Assembly: GCA_910577035.1 (NCBI GenBank)
Contig: CAJTKW010000002.1
Coordinates: 10,066-74,065 of the forward strand
Length of the DNA stretch: 64,000 bases
Source: an uncultured Acetatifactor sp.
Lineage (GTDB): Bacteria > Bacillota > Clostridia > Lachnospirales > Lachnospiraceae
Direction of reading: 5' to 3'
Positions 52,867 through 61,837 of the stretch are shown here, piece after piece. The notes beneath the pieces were generated by a model. That model saw only the letters and a program-made list of their open reading frames with translations. It was not told where the DNA came from and did not search any database. Position 1 is the stretch's first letter. Every line of letters starts with the position of its first letter. A program made the position numbers and the translations under genes.

Positions 52867-52942
52867 CTTTGGCAGAATCATGGGTTATGATAGTAACGGT
52901 GTCATTTACGCCCGGAAGGAATACGAAGCAGAAGGTATCCGA

Positions 52943-54634
52943 ATGAATGATAGTATAAGAGTTAAAAAGGGCATATACACTGTGTGCTTTGTACTATTGT
53001 GCCTGATCGACCAGCTTGTGGGCAGCGCTATGGGAAGGGTTCAGTACGTAGCAGTCAACTGTACGGGCTATGTGATTGCGGTATTAATATTTACAGGCTG
53101 CCGGTGGCGGGAGTTTGTGAAAATACCCTATGCCATATGGACGGCTGTCTGTGTAATCGGGTGCACTTATGCGATTCATTGGGGCCGGGAAAATTATGCT
53201 TACGGCGGCCAGTGGATTACCGCCGTGCTGAATGTGGCCATATACGGGTATCTGGTGTTACGGTTATTTCTTCGCATTTTTGTGGATATGAGCCTGCCGC
53301 GGATGAACTGGAAATGCCTGGTTCTGTGGGCGGCTGCAATGCTGGGCATGGTGCTTTCGGAAAACGAAGCCCTGTGGCCCCTGTGGTTCTTTGTGATGTT
53401 CGGGTGCTTCTATCTGACGGAATACTCGGAGGAAGAGCTGGATGCCCTGTTTAACGGGATGCTGAACGGGATCATTATCGGATTCTTTATCCTGCAGGGC
53501 TTTGCTACCATGTACAGGGCCTTTGACCAGATACGCTATACGGGCATGTATACGAATTGTAATATGAACGCGCTTTTTTACCTGATGGTGCAGGCAGCAA
53601 TCTTGGGGAAATGGTATCAGTTCAAACGGCATGGGGCTGCAATCCTCTGGCAGGTGCTGGCGGGTGCAGGCAGCGGCATTTTGCTGGCATACTGCTTCCT
53701 GACCATCGGCCGTACCGCATTGGCGGTGATGCTGCTGAATACCGTCCTGTTGGTCGGGATCTTCTTTTTCCGGGAGGAAAAGAGAAGGCTTCTTAAGGCA
53801 GCGGTCAGGCTGGCGGCAGTGCTGGCGGCGGCGGTGATCTCCTTTCCGGCGGTGTTTGCAAGCGTGAGGAATATTCCCGCACAGATGTATTCCGTCATGG
53901 TTCTGGCCTCGGATTCGGAAGGTAAAATTCAGGGAATGGTGCCCTATGAGGATACAAGATATATAGAGATGGATGAATTCCTGAAAGAGGCGCTGGGGAG
54001 ATTTTTTGAATTTTTCAGCCGGCTCGGCAAAACCGGGAGGTCAGATGCGCCGGATACAGGAGAAAGGCTCGCCGGCCTGCTGCTGCCGTCTATAAAGGTA
54101 CAGGCGGCGGAGGATATTCCGGAGGAAGACCCTGCAGGTGAAATCCCCTGGGGATCGGGCTTAAGCCCGGAGGATCCGGTATGGACGGAAGGCAATTACG
54201 GAGATTCCGTCAATATCAGATGGGCCATTTATAAAGCTTATCTGGGACGGTTAAATTTCACCGGTCATGAAAGCAGTGAAGACGGGGTGTGGCTGAAGGC
54301 AGATCTGTCGGTGCCCCATGCACATAACTTCCTGCTGCAGATCATGTTTTCCCATGGGGTTGTCACAGGCTTACTGTTCCTGGCAATTCTGATACTTACT
54401 TTCCTGCACTGCCTTGTACGGTGCTTCGGAAAAGGGACGGAGAACTGGTATTATATTGTGGGGGTTCTGACGATTACTTCCTTTGTGGGCTTCGGGACTC
54501 TTGAGGTAGACTGGAGACTGGGGCAGCTTTCCTTTACCACACTTTTTATTGTGCTGTACCTGTTGCTTCACAGGTGCCCGGGAAGGCGCGGGAAGCCGGA
54601 TGTGGGAAGCGGGGAGCTGACGGAGACGGAATAG
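52943..54634 (+). CDS. O-antigen ligase/polymerase-like membrane protein
   Basis: The 563-residue protein has about 11-12 membrane segments and a large outside loop (about 345-470) ending with V-P-H-A-H-N-F-L-L-Q, the H-x-x-x-H/HAHN-type motif of WaaL/Wzy_C ligases and polymerases. ATG 52943 with GAAGG upstream is chosen; the longer frame from 52805 overlaps the preceding gene. It may join glycans to an acceptor or polymerise them. Confidence 0.8.
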   Translation: MNDSIRVKKGIYTVCFVLLCLIDQLVGSAMGRVQYVAVNCTGYVIAVLIFTGCRWREFVKIPYAIWTAVCVIGCTYAIHWGRENYAYGGQWITAVLNVAIYGYLVLRLFLRIFVDMSLPRMNWKCLVLWAAAMLGMVLSENEALWPLWFFVMFGCFYLTEYSEEELDALFNGMLNGIIIGFFILQGFATMYRAFDQIRYTGMYTNCNMNALFYLMVQAAILGKWYQFKRHGAAILWQVLAGAGSGILLAYCFLTIGRTALAVMLLNTVLLVGIFFFREEKRRLLKAAVRLAAVLAAAVISFPAVFASVRNIPAQMYSVMVLASDSEGKIQGMVPYEDTRYIEMDEFLKEALGRFFEFFSRLGKTGRSDAPDTGERLAGLLLPSIKVQAAEDIPEEDPAGEIPWGSGLSPEDPVWTEGNYGDSVNIRWAIYKAYLGRLNFTGHESSEDGVWLKADLSVPHAHNFLLQIMFSHGVVTGLLFLAILILTFLHCLVRCFGKGTENWYYIVGVLTITSFVGFGTLEVDWRLGQLSFTTLFIVLYLLLHRCPGRRGKPDVGSGELTETE

Positions 54635-54640
54635 GCGGTT

Positions 54641-56428
54641 ATGGGGAAGAATGGAAGAAGGCAGGTTAACTGGATATGGCCTTTGCTGTGCGTGGTTCTG
54701 GCCGGGCTGTCCGTGCTTGCCGCAGGCCGCAGCCTGCTGATCGGGCTGGATGCAGACGAGCAGTATGCCGTTACCCTGGCTTATCGGATGGCGAAGGGAG
54801 ACCGGTTGATCCGGGATATATGGGATCCGCACCAGACCTCGGCAATCCTTCCCGCGCTTTTGATCCGGCTCTTTCATGTATTTGTTCCGGATAATACTTA
54901 TCTGCTTCTGTATTTGAGAGGGGCGGGCATCCTGCTGCAGGGGGGAGCTGCCGTCCTGTGGTATGGTACGCTGAAACGGGAATACGGCAGCCGCCCGGCC
55001 ATGGTGACGGCACTGGTGCTTTTCCACACCCTGCCGAAGTGGATTGTAACCCCGGAATTTGCCAACCAGCAGCTTCTGTTCTGGATTCTGACAATCCTCT
55101 GGCTGTACCGATTTGAGAAAACGGGGAAGCTTCGCTGCTGCATATCGGCCGGAATTGCGTTATGCTTTGCGGTTCTGGCATATCCGTCCTGCGCGCTTTT
55201 GTTTGTGCCTTATATCATCTGGCTGATTCGGCGGGAGCGGCGGGGAGCGTTGGTGTTTACCCTGACCTGCGGAGCAGGGGCCGGTATTTTTATTGGTTAT
55301 CTTTCTTCTTATCTCGACATTTCGGAGTTTGTGCTGTACATGGAGCAGATCCTGGCCGATCCTTCCCACAATGCCGGACCGGGGGACAGGCTGGCCGGAT
55401 ATTGCAGGGAAGCCATGGGGCTGTCCCTGTATCTTCTGGTATATCTGGCACTGGGCGCGGTTCTTTCCTTCCTCTTTTACAGGATCTTTCGAAGTAAGAA
55501 TACGGGGAAAGTCCGGGCTCCGGGGATCTTCGGAGACGACGGGGTATATGTGCTGTCCTTCTTTACGCTGTGTACCGCAGTGGCGGACCAGGTGCGTCTG
55601 TGGGCCTTCGGGCTTGTGCCCGCGGTGTATCCCCAGTTACATTATCTGCTGTTGTACCTGCTGGGGGGGATTCTATACCACAGGGCGGCCCCGGGGGTAC
55701 GGAACCGTTGGAAGAAACTGTATTGTCTGGCCTGGATGCCCTCTCTTGCAGGTTTCGGAGCGGTGCTTCTGCTGACCAACCTGGATCTGAAGGCTTCCTT
55801 TGTACATTTGCTTCCCGGTATGCTGGCCGCCCTTCTTTTCTGGTGTGACGGAGACAGGACGCAGGCGGCAGACGGGGATAAGCCGGTTCCTCAAAAGGCG
55901 GAACAGACTCTTTCCCTCAGGCTGCTTTCGGCAGTGATGTGGCTGATCGTTCTGATCGGGGCCAGGGGGTATCTAATCCGCGTTGACGAGGGCGTACCGG
56001 AGAATGTTTTCTGTGTAAAGCAGAAGGCGCTGTATGGGGCGGCAAAAAACGTATATTGCGTTTATATGACGGGTTATGAATATAACAGTGATACGCTTTT
56101 TATCGAGGAAAGCCTGGAGCCGGGGGCAAAGGTGCTGTATATCGGGACCCGCCTGGAGCTTATTTACCTGATGAACGAGATAGAAGTGTGTGCTGCTTCG
56201 GTAATCAGCACGCCGGTTTATGACGACCGTTACCTGAAGTATTATGAGCTGAACCCGGACAAGCTGCCGGAAGCAGTGATTATTGACAGGGAATATTTTG
56301 GGATCATGGAGGAAAGAAATATTCCTATCTCCGCATGGATCCGTGAGCAATACGATTGGGAAAACAAATCGGAGTCTGAGTTCCTGTGGATCATGGAGCG
56401 CAGGGAGGGAAAATATCGTGCCGATTGA
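54641..56428 (+). CDS. GT-C (PMT/ArnT-like) membrane glycosyltransferase
   Basis: The 595-residue protein has about 12 membrane segments. The first outside loop has D-A-D-E-Q-Y (about 33-38), the acidic motif of GT-C enzymes, followed by I-W-D-P-H-Q-T. The C-terminal 120 residues form an outside domain (Y-M-T-G-Y-E-Y-N-S-D-T-L-F, then V-L-Y-I-G-T-R). GT-C enzymes use polyprenyl-phosphate sugars, so the DPM1-like enzyme at 40526 could make the donor. That pairing is inference. Confidence 0.75.
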   Translation: MGKNGRRQVNWIWPLLCVVLAGLSVLAAGRSLLIGLDADEQYAVTLAYRMAKGDRLIRDIWDPHQTSAILPALLIRLFHVFVPDNTYLLLYLRGAGILLQGGAAVLWYGTLKREYGSRPAMVTALVLFHTLPKWIVTPEFANQQLLFWILTILWLYRFEKTGKLRCCISAGIALCFAVLAYPSCALLFVPYIIWLIRRERRGALVFTLTCGAGAGIFIGYLSSYLDISEFVLYMEQILADPSHNAGPGDRLAGYCREAMGLSLYLLVYLALGAVLSFLFYRIFRSKNTGKVRAPGIFGDDGVYVLSFFTLCTAVADQVRLWAFGLVPAVYPQLHYLLLYLLGGILYHRAAPGVRNRWKKLYCLAWMPSLAGFGAVLLLTNLDLKASFVHLLPGMLAALLFWCDGDRTQAADGDKPVPQKAEQTLSLRLLSAVMWLIVLIGARGYLIRVDEGVPENVFCVKQKALYGAAKNVYCVYMTGYEYNSDTLFIEESLEPGAKVLYIGTRLELIYLMNEIEVCAASVISTPVYDDRYLKYYELNPDKLPEAVIIDREYFGIMEERNIPISAWIREQYDWENKSESEFLWIMERREGKYRAD

Positions 56429-56492
56429 TGACATTTTTAAGAAAATATGTTATACTTGGCGTTGATGGCAGGAAAGGTAAGGGTGAAAGTCT

Positions 56493-58367
56493 GTGAGCGG
56501 AAAAAGTCATTTCCTGAGAGGACAGAAAAGCCGGATTGTGGCATTGATTTTACTGGACGTGATGAGTGTGACCATTGCGGCCTTTGTGGCGATTTTTATT
56601 CGCTCGGAATTCAGTTTTAAGGGCAGTATTTATGTGGAGTATATGCCAAAGCTGGAAAGGATTATTCTGCCGGATATTGCAGTTACACTGCTGTTCTATT
56701 TCATATGGAAGCTGTATAAAAGTGTCTGGCGGTATGCCAGCGCAACGGAGCTGATTAATATTATTTTTGCCGCCAGCTGTTCCGCGGCCGCCCAGGTGAT
56801 TCTGTGCGTTGCCACGGGAAACCACATGCCCAGAAGCTATTATATCTTATACTGGTTCCTGCTGATGGTAGCTACCTGCGGTGTTCGCTTCAGCTACCGG
56901 ATTCTGCGCATTTTACGGAATAAGCGTACCAGTTATACGGCAAAGAAGCAATGTGTGAATGTCATGGTTATCGGCGGCGGTGCCGCAGGGAACATGATTC
57001 TGAAGGAGATTGAGAACAGCGAATACCTGAACATGCAGGCGAAATGCGTCATAGATGATAACGGCGGCTGTCACGGCAAGATTCTGCGGGGCGTGCCTAT
57101 TGTGGGGGATCGGGACATGATCCTGGAGGCGGCTTTACAGTATGGCATAGACGAGATCATCTTTGCCATTCCCTCGGCAAGCGTACAGACCAGAAAGGAA
57201 ATTCTGGACATCTGTAAGGAATCCGGCTGCAGGCTGCGGACCGTGCCGGGGATGTACCAGATGATCAACGGGGATGTATCCGTATCCAAGCTGAAAGAGG
57301 TCGAAATAGAGGATCTTCTGGGCAGAGAGCCCATACAGATCAATTCGGAGGAGGTCCTGGGGCATGTCAGCGGCAAGGTGGTACTGGTGACCGGCGGGGG
57401 AGGCTCCATCGGAAGCGAGCTCTGCAGGCAGATTGCGGCCCATAATCCGGGACGGCTGATTATTCTGGACATATACGAGAACAATGCCTATGAGATACAG
57501 CAGGAGCTGGTGCGGAAGTATCCTAATCTGCATCTGACGGTACTGATCGGTTCCGTGCGGAATACCAACCGGATCAACAGTGTATTTGCTCAGTATCATC
57601 CCAACATTGTCTACCATGCGGCGGCTCATAAGCATGTGCCTTTGATGGAGGACAGTCCCAACGAGGCCATTAAGAACAATGTCATGGGTACCTACAAAAC
57701 AGCCCAGGCGGCAGACCGCTATGGCGCGGAGAAATTTGTGCTGATTTCCACGGACAAGGCGGTGAATCCTACGAATGTCATGGGGGCGTCCAAGCGTATC
57801 TGCGAAATGGTGATTCAAATGATGAATCAGAAGTCGAAAACGAATTTTGTGGCGGTGCGTTTCGGAAATGTGCTGGGAAGCAACGGCAGTGTCATTCCCC
57901 TGTTTAAGCAGCAGATAGCGGAGGGCGGACCTGTGACGGTGACCCATCCTGATATTATCCGGTATTTTATGACCATTCCCGAGGCAGTTTCCCTGGTAAT
58001 CCAGGCGGGAGCTTATGCAAGGGGCGGGGAAATCTTTGTGCTGGACATGGGTGAGCCGGTGAAAATCCTTGACCTGGCTACCAATCTGATCAAGCTTTCC
58101 GGCTATCAGCCGGGGGAAGACATAGAAATCAAGTTTACCGGCCTGCGGCCCGGCGAGAAAATGTATGAGGAACTCCTGATGAACGAGGAGGGACTGAAAA
58201 AGACCGCAAATAAGATGATTTTTATCGGAAAACCTATTGAGTTCGAGTCAGAAGTGTTTGCACGGCAGCTGGACAGGCTGATTGCCGATGCCCGGGAGGA
58301 GTCGGCGGATATTCGGCACCTGATTAGGGAAATCGTACCTACGTATGTGGTGGGAAGTGGGGAATAA
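56493..58367 (+). CDS. Membrane NDP-sugar dehydratase/epimerase, CapD/FlaA1/WbpM-like
   Basis: The 624-residue protein has four N-terminal membrane segments (about 15-120), a CoA-binding-like domain (about 140-260; V-M-V-I-G-G-G-A-A-G-N) and an SDR domain (about 285-580) with G-G-G-G-S-I-G-S-E-L near 295 and the S-T-D-K-A catalytic region (N-P-T-N-V-M-G-A-S-K-R). This is the layout of UDP-GlcNAc 4,6-dehydratases/epimerases that make di-N-acetylated sugars. The GTG start at 56493 follows AAGGTAAGGG. It closes the exopolysaccharide locus. Confidence 0.93.
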   Translation: MSGKSHFLRGQKSRIVALILLDVMSVTIAAFVAIFIRSEFSFKGSIYVEYMPKLERIILPDIAVTLLFYFIWKLYKSVWRYASATELINIIFAASCSAAAQVILCVATGNHMPRSYYILYWFLLMVATCGVRFSYRILRILRNKRTSYTAKKQCVNVMVIGGGAAGNMILKEIENSEYLNMQAKCVIDDNGGCHGKILRGVPIVGDRDMILEAALQYGIDEIIFAIPSASVQTRKEILDICKESGCRLRTVPGMYQMINGDVSVSKLKEVEIEDLLGREPIQINSEEVLGHVSGKVVLVTGGGGSIGSELCRQIAAHNPGRLIILDIYENNAYEIQQELVRKYPNLHLTVLIGSVRNTNRINSVFAQYHPNIVYHAAAHKHVPLMEDSPNEAIKNNVMGTYKTAQAADRYGAEKFVLISTDKAVNPTNVMGASKRICEMVIQMMNQKSKTNFVAVRFGNVLGSNGSVIPLFKQQIAEGGPVTVTHPDIIRYFMTIPEAVSLVIQAGAYARGGEIFVLDMGEPVKILDLATNLIKLSGYQPGEDIEIKFTGLRPGEKMYEELLMNEEGLKKTANKMIFIGKPIEFESEVFARQLDRLIADAREESADIRHLIREIVPTYVVGSGE

Positions 58368-58542
58368 GGGGGTTGACGCGGAGGAATTCCGGAAATTCTC
58401 GAAGCGACTGTTGCAAGTTAAGAATAATCATGTTATTGTATCAGTATAGAGATGAGGCTTCGTGGAAAAATGGGAAATACTCGTTCACGGGAAATTACGT
58501 ATGAAAAGGAGAAAAAGAGGGTAATCTACCGATGAAACAGAA

Positions 58543-58571
58543 TTGATTGCGGCGAAGGATTGTGCTACAAT
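58543..58571 (+). promoter_or_regulatory. Sigma-A promoter of the ParA-HD operon
   Basis: TTGATT (58543-58548), 17 bases, TACAAT (58566-58571) with an extended TG at 58563-58564. It is followed by a palindrome at 58579-58597 and the first ATG at 58609. No terminator was seen between the CapD-like gene and this promoter; the 58368-58542 spacer shows nothing else. Confidence 0.75.
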
Positions 58572-58578
58572 CAGGTGG

Positions 58579-58597
58579 AGTACCTTTGGAAGGTACT
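58579..58597 (+). promoter_or_regulatory. 19-bp palindrome at the expected transcription start
   Basis: AGTACCTT (58579-58586), TGG, AAGGTACT (58590-58597) is a perfect 8-bp inverted repeat eight bases after the -10 element. It could be an operator or a 5' RNA hairpin for the operon downstream. Confidence 0.55.
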
Positions 58598-58608
58598 GGG
58601 GTGATAGG

Positions 58609-60714
58609 ATGGCAGCAGGTAATACGATGAAACCACAGGTTACGGGACAGGTATCCGCTCAGTCGGCAGAGATGACAGCGGATGCCTTTTTGCGCCGTCT
58701 GAGAGAAGACAGGGAGAGCCGTGTGTCCAGGTTTTCTCAGGCGATGGGAGAAGACGAGATCGCTGGATTTACAAAGGCGCTCAGACTGTTTGATGACCGG
58801 CAGGATGTGATGGGAGAGGTATTTGAGCGCTGCCTGGAGCAATATTTCGACACACTGATCGGTTTCCTGGAGACAGCCATGGAGAAGCTGAACAGCGGCA
58901 GCAAGGATGCCTTATTGTACATTCAGGCCTTAGAGGAATTATATTTGGTCAACTGTGAAAGGTTAAAGCGGGACAACAGTTACCGAATCTTTTATAACCA
59001 CCCGATGCTGCTGATTAACAGGCGTCTGGATACTGAAGTGCTGAGAATGCTGGAGGAAAAGAAAGCGGCGGCCGGTAATGGCGAGTTTGTAAAAGCGGAT
59101 GCAGAGATTCTGGATTATGTTTTTAAAGCCAAGATGAAAAATCGCTGCAGAATGAAGCTTTACGGCCGGAATCAGGTATACGAGACAGAACGCGGCAAGA
59201 ATGCAGGGGAAGACGGATTTGTTTGTGCAGGGCCCTTTGAGAAGTCGGAGGACTGTACGGAGATTCCTCCGATCAGAATCTGGGAGAAAATAAAAAATTA
59301 CCAGCAGCTCCACCAGAAAGAGGAGCTTTCTTCCATTCATATTGCCGTGTTTGGAAATCTGCCCCAGGACTCTCTGCAGAATGAGCTGCTGGAGAAGCTG
59401 TCAGGTGTTAAGGTATACTGGACGTTTTTCCGGCATGAAACTGAGACGGAAGGCTATTTATTTGCGGATGCGGACGGCGAATTGTATGATCTTCTGGATA
59501 TGAGTGACCTGCAGACGCTTGTGGATCAGTATGAGATAATAGCGTTTCTGGATCAAAATTGTTTTTACCGTCAGGGACAGGCGGAGAAGGATGAGAAGGA
59601 AAAGGGTGCGGATACGATCTGCAGGTGGAATTATGAAAGAAGCCGTACCCAGAAAAAATTTAAAGATAAAGCGGCTTATTACCAGGTGATTTACAATCGT
59701 GTCGGCCAGTGGATCAATTCGTTTGACAAAGACAAGTCCGCTTCCTTTGAGTTTGACGAGAGACTATACAGAAATCTGGAAGCCGTGCCGAAGAAAAATA
59801 CGGATATTTATCTATATATCCGATACAGTGACAGGATTGGCGAATATGATTTGACGAATAACGGGATCTGCAATGACGAATATTACAGCGGAATTTCTTT
59901 AACGGTCTGCAGATTGACGGAATTTGACAAGCCGCAGTTCAACGAGGATTACGGGAAATTCCTGGATGAGAGCAGTGAGAATGAAGACAACAGGGAGGGA
60001 AGGCTTTCCGTTCCTATCAGATTCTGGAAATTGCTAAAAAGTATCAGTAACGAATATTGTGATGAGATATTGCGCCGATACGGCGGGGGGGATATTGCGC
60101 AGCTCAGGGATATTATTCTTTTCCTGAATGAATCCTGCCTTATATTGGGGTATCACATTAATGCCAGAGATGAAAAGGTTACGGTTCGATATGAACTGCA
60201 GATGGGAGAAGATCAAAAATATCCTGAATTGCAGGGGGCAATGGCAAATATTGTGAAGGTTATTTTACAATATGCGTTTGGCGAAAAAGAGCTCTACTGC
60301 ATGAATCGCTATTTTGAGAGACTGCTGATCCACTCGGTGATCTCTAATGCCAACGATGTGGGAGACTTGATTTTTGCTTATTGGATGGCAACCCACTGGT
60401 ATACGATAGACGGACTGAGGGAAGAAGCATTGTCGCGGCGGATGGAACCGGATAATCCTTCTGCCGGACAAAGGAACCGATTCAAGGTAAAGAAGACTAT
60501 TTTCTCTATGGTAAAGCGGCTGGCGGAAATGAGAATCCGGGACCTCCCGGAAATGCAGGAATACTTTTCTGCGTCCTTTCATGGCAAGGTATGCCCTGAG
60601 GTAACAGATGAAAATCTGATGAGAACACTCCGCACAATCAGGGAATATAGTGAATATCTGCAGTATACAGGCAGTTATTTGTATCTAAACAGCGGACTTT
60701 TGATGGGAGAATAG
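58609..60714 (+). CDS. Unrecognised 701-residue protein, first gene of ParA-HD operon
   Basis: I do not recognise a family. The N-terminal 150 residues are helical and acidic/basic mixed (D-A-F-L-R-R-L-R-E-D-R-E-S). A middle part has alternating strand/helix pattern (I-H-I-A-V-F-G-N-L near 245-253, V-K-V-Y-W-T-F, then Y-E-I-I-A-F-L-D-Q-N near 308-317) that could be a Rossmann-like or receiver-like fold. The last 250 residues are mostly helical. No membrane segment, signal or CxxC was seen. ATG 58609 (GTGATAGG upstream) is chosen because the in-frame TTG at 58543 is the -35 box. The next gene begins 9 bases after its stop, so the three genes are co-transcribed. Confidence 0.75.
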   Translation: MAAGNTMKPQVTGQVSAQSAEMTADAFLRRLREDRESRVSRFSQAMGEDEIAGFTKALRLFDDRQDVMGEVFERCLEQYFDTLIGFLETAMEKLNSGSKDALLYIQALEELYLVNCERLKRDNSYRIFYNHPMLLINRRLDTEVLRMLEEKKAAAGNGEFVKADAEILDYVFKAKMKNRCRMKLYGRNQVYETERGKNAGEDGFVCAGPFEKSEDCTEIPPIRIWEKIKNYQQLHQKEELSSIHIAVFGNLPQDSLQNELLEKLSGVKVYWTFFRHETETEGYLFADADGELYDLLDMSDLQTLVDQYEIIAFLDQNCFYRQGQAEKDEKEKGADTICRWNYERSRTQKKFKDKAAYYQVIYNRVGQWINSFDKDKSASFEFDERLYRNLEAVPKKNTDIYLYIRYSDRIGEYDLTNNGICNDEYYSGISLTVCRLTEFDKPQFNEDYGKFLDESSENEDNREGRLSVPIRFWKLLKSISNEYCDEILRRYGGGDIAQLRDIILFLNESCLILGYHINARDEKVTVRYELQMGEDQKYPELQGAMANIVKVILQYAFGEKELYCMNRYFERLLIHSVISNANDVGDLIFAYWMATHWYTIDGLREEALSRRMEPDNPSAGQRNRFKVKKTIFSMVKRLAEMRIRDLPEMQEYFSASFHGKVCPEVTDENLMRTLRTIREYSEYLQYTGSYLYLNSGLLMGE

Positions 60715-60722
60715 GAGGAACG

Positions 60723-61811
60723 ATGCCGGGAGATAAAAACGCAGTCGATGTACACGTAATACATTCCATGAAGGGCGGGTGCGGTAAAAGCACCTGCGCC
60801 CTCTTTAAGGCCCTGCAGATTGCGCAGGAACAGGGGATAGAAGACAAGAAGGCACATGTGCTGCTTCTTGATGCGGATTTTAAGGGCTCAGCCATGACGG
60901 AAATCCTGTTTCACAGAAAAAAGCTGTCAGAGGAGACGGAAGGGTCATTGGAGGAGCGGGAACAGGTGCAGAAATTCAATGAACTGGAAAAGAAATTCGG
61001 AGAAAAGATGACGCAGGGAACCGGGATGCGGCATAAGCTGGCAATCCCGGAAAATTTTGAACAATATATAACAATTAGCGATTACCTTAAGGATAACTCA
61101 CGATACTCAATAAATGACATTATATGCCGTTCCTGCTCCTATGAGTACACGGAAAAGGATCAGGCAAAGGGCGGTGTGGAAGAAAATGAGGCAAATAAAG
61201 TGCAGGAACAGACGGATGCTATCAACGGATACCTGGACTTTATACTTTCCTCGGCAAATTCCGAGAGCAAGGATTGGTTCCGGCATACCCATGGGAAGAT
61301 CGCTGCCGGGGTTTACAGCTACAGGATGGATGTGCTGCTTCGTAATCTTTTGAACAGAGGGAGAGTAATTGAGGGAAGGCCCGGTGATTACTGGGATATA
61401 GTAATCGATATGCCGCCTGGGTATGATGAGTATTCCGATATTCTGCTGGAGCTGCTGCGAAAAATTGCCGCAGAAAATACCGTTGTGCGACTACACTATT
61501 ATGAGGTTACCACAGAGGATATAGGACATAAAATTCTGACACAGGGCAGCATTAAAAAAGCAATCTGTGAAAACACCAGATATAAGCCGTTTTCCTCTGT
61601 GAATCTGATACTGAATGATGCTTCGCACACGGACTTTTTGAAATTGACGAATAAAGAAAAGGAATTTTACAGGAGCTGGCTGGAGAGCGGCTGCAGTCCC
61701 GAAGGGAAAGTATATGTAAATACCTATTCCGAGTCTTATCACAGATTTTGCCGGGAGGGAACCATCGGGGAATTCGAGCAGAGTATAAAAGAAGTGCTCA
61801 GGGAAATCTGA
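60723..61811 (+). CDS. ParA/MinD-type deviant Walker ATPase
   Basis: The 362-residue protein begins with a deviant Walker A motif K-G-G-C-G-K-S-T (about 17-24), a L-L-L-D-A-D-F switch-like segment (about 47-53) and V-I-D-M-P-P-G-Y (about 223-230), the core of SIMIBI ParA/MinD ATPases. An inserted charged region (about 60-170) is larger than in chromosomal ParA or MinD. A ParB or MinC partner is not visible; the HD protein downstream may play the partner. AGGAGG lies 3 bases before the ATG. Role unknown. Confidence 0.85.
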   Translation: MPGDKNAVDVHVIHSMKGGCGKSTCALFKALQIAQEQGIEDKKAHVLLLDADFKGSAMTEILFHRKKLSEETEGSLEEREQVQKFNELEKKFGEKMTQGTGMRHKLAIPENFEQYITISDYLKDNSRYSINDIICRSCSYEYTEKDQAKGGVEENEANKVQEQTDAINGYLDFILSSANSESKDWFRHTHGKIAAGVYSYRMDVLLRNLLNRGRVIEGRPGDYWDIVIDMPPGYDEYSDILLELLRKIAAENTVVRLHYYEVTTEDIGHKILTQGSIKKAICENTRYKPFSSVNLILNDASHTDFLKLTNKEKEFYRSWLESGCSPEGKVYVNTYSESYHRFCREGTIGEFEQSIKEVLREI

Positions 61812-61837
61812 ATGGCAGGGGATTGAGAAGGAGCAGG

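Noticed and set aside
52805..52942. Longer start for the O-antigen-ligase-like protein
   Set aside because: It overlaps the end of the preceding glycosyltransferase and adds no membrane or signal sequence; ATG 52943 starts directly before the first membrane segment.
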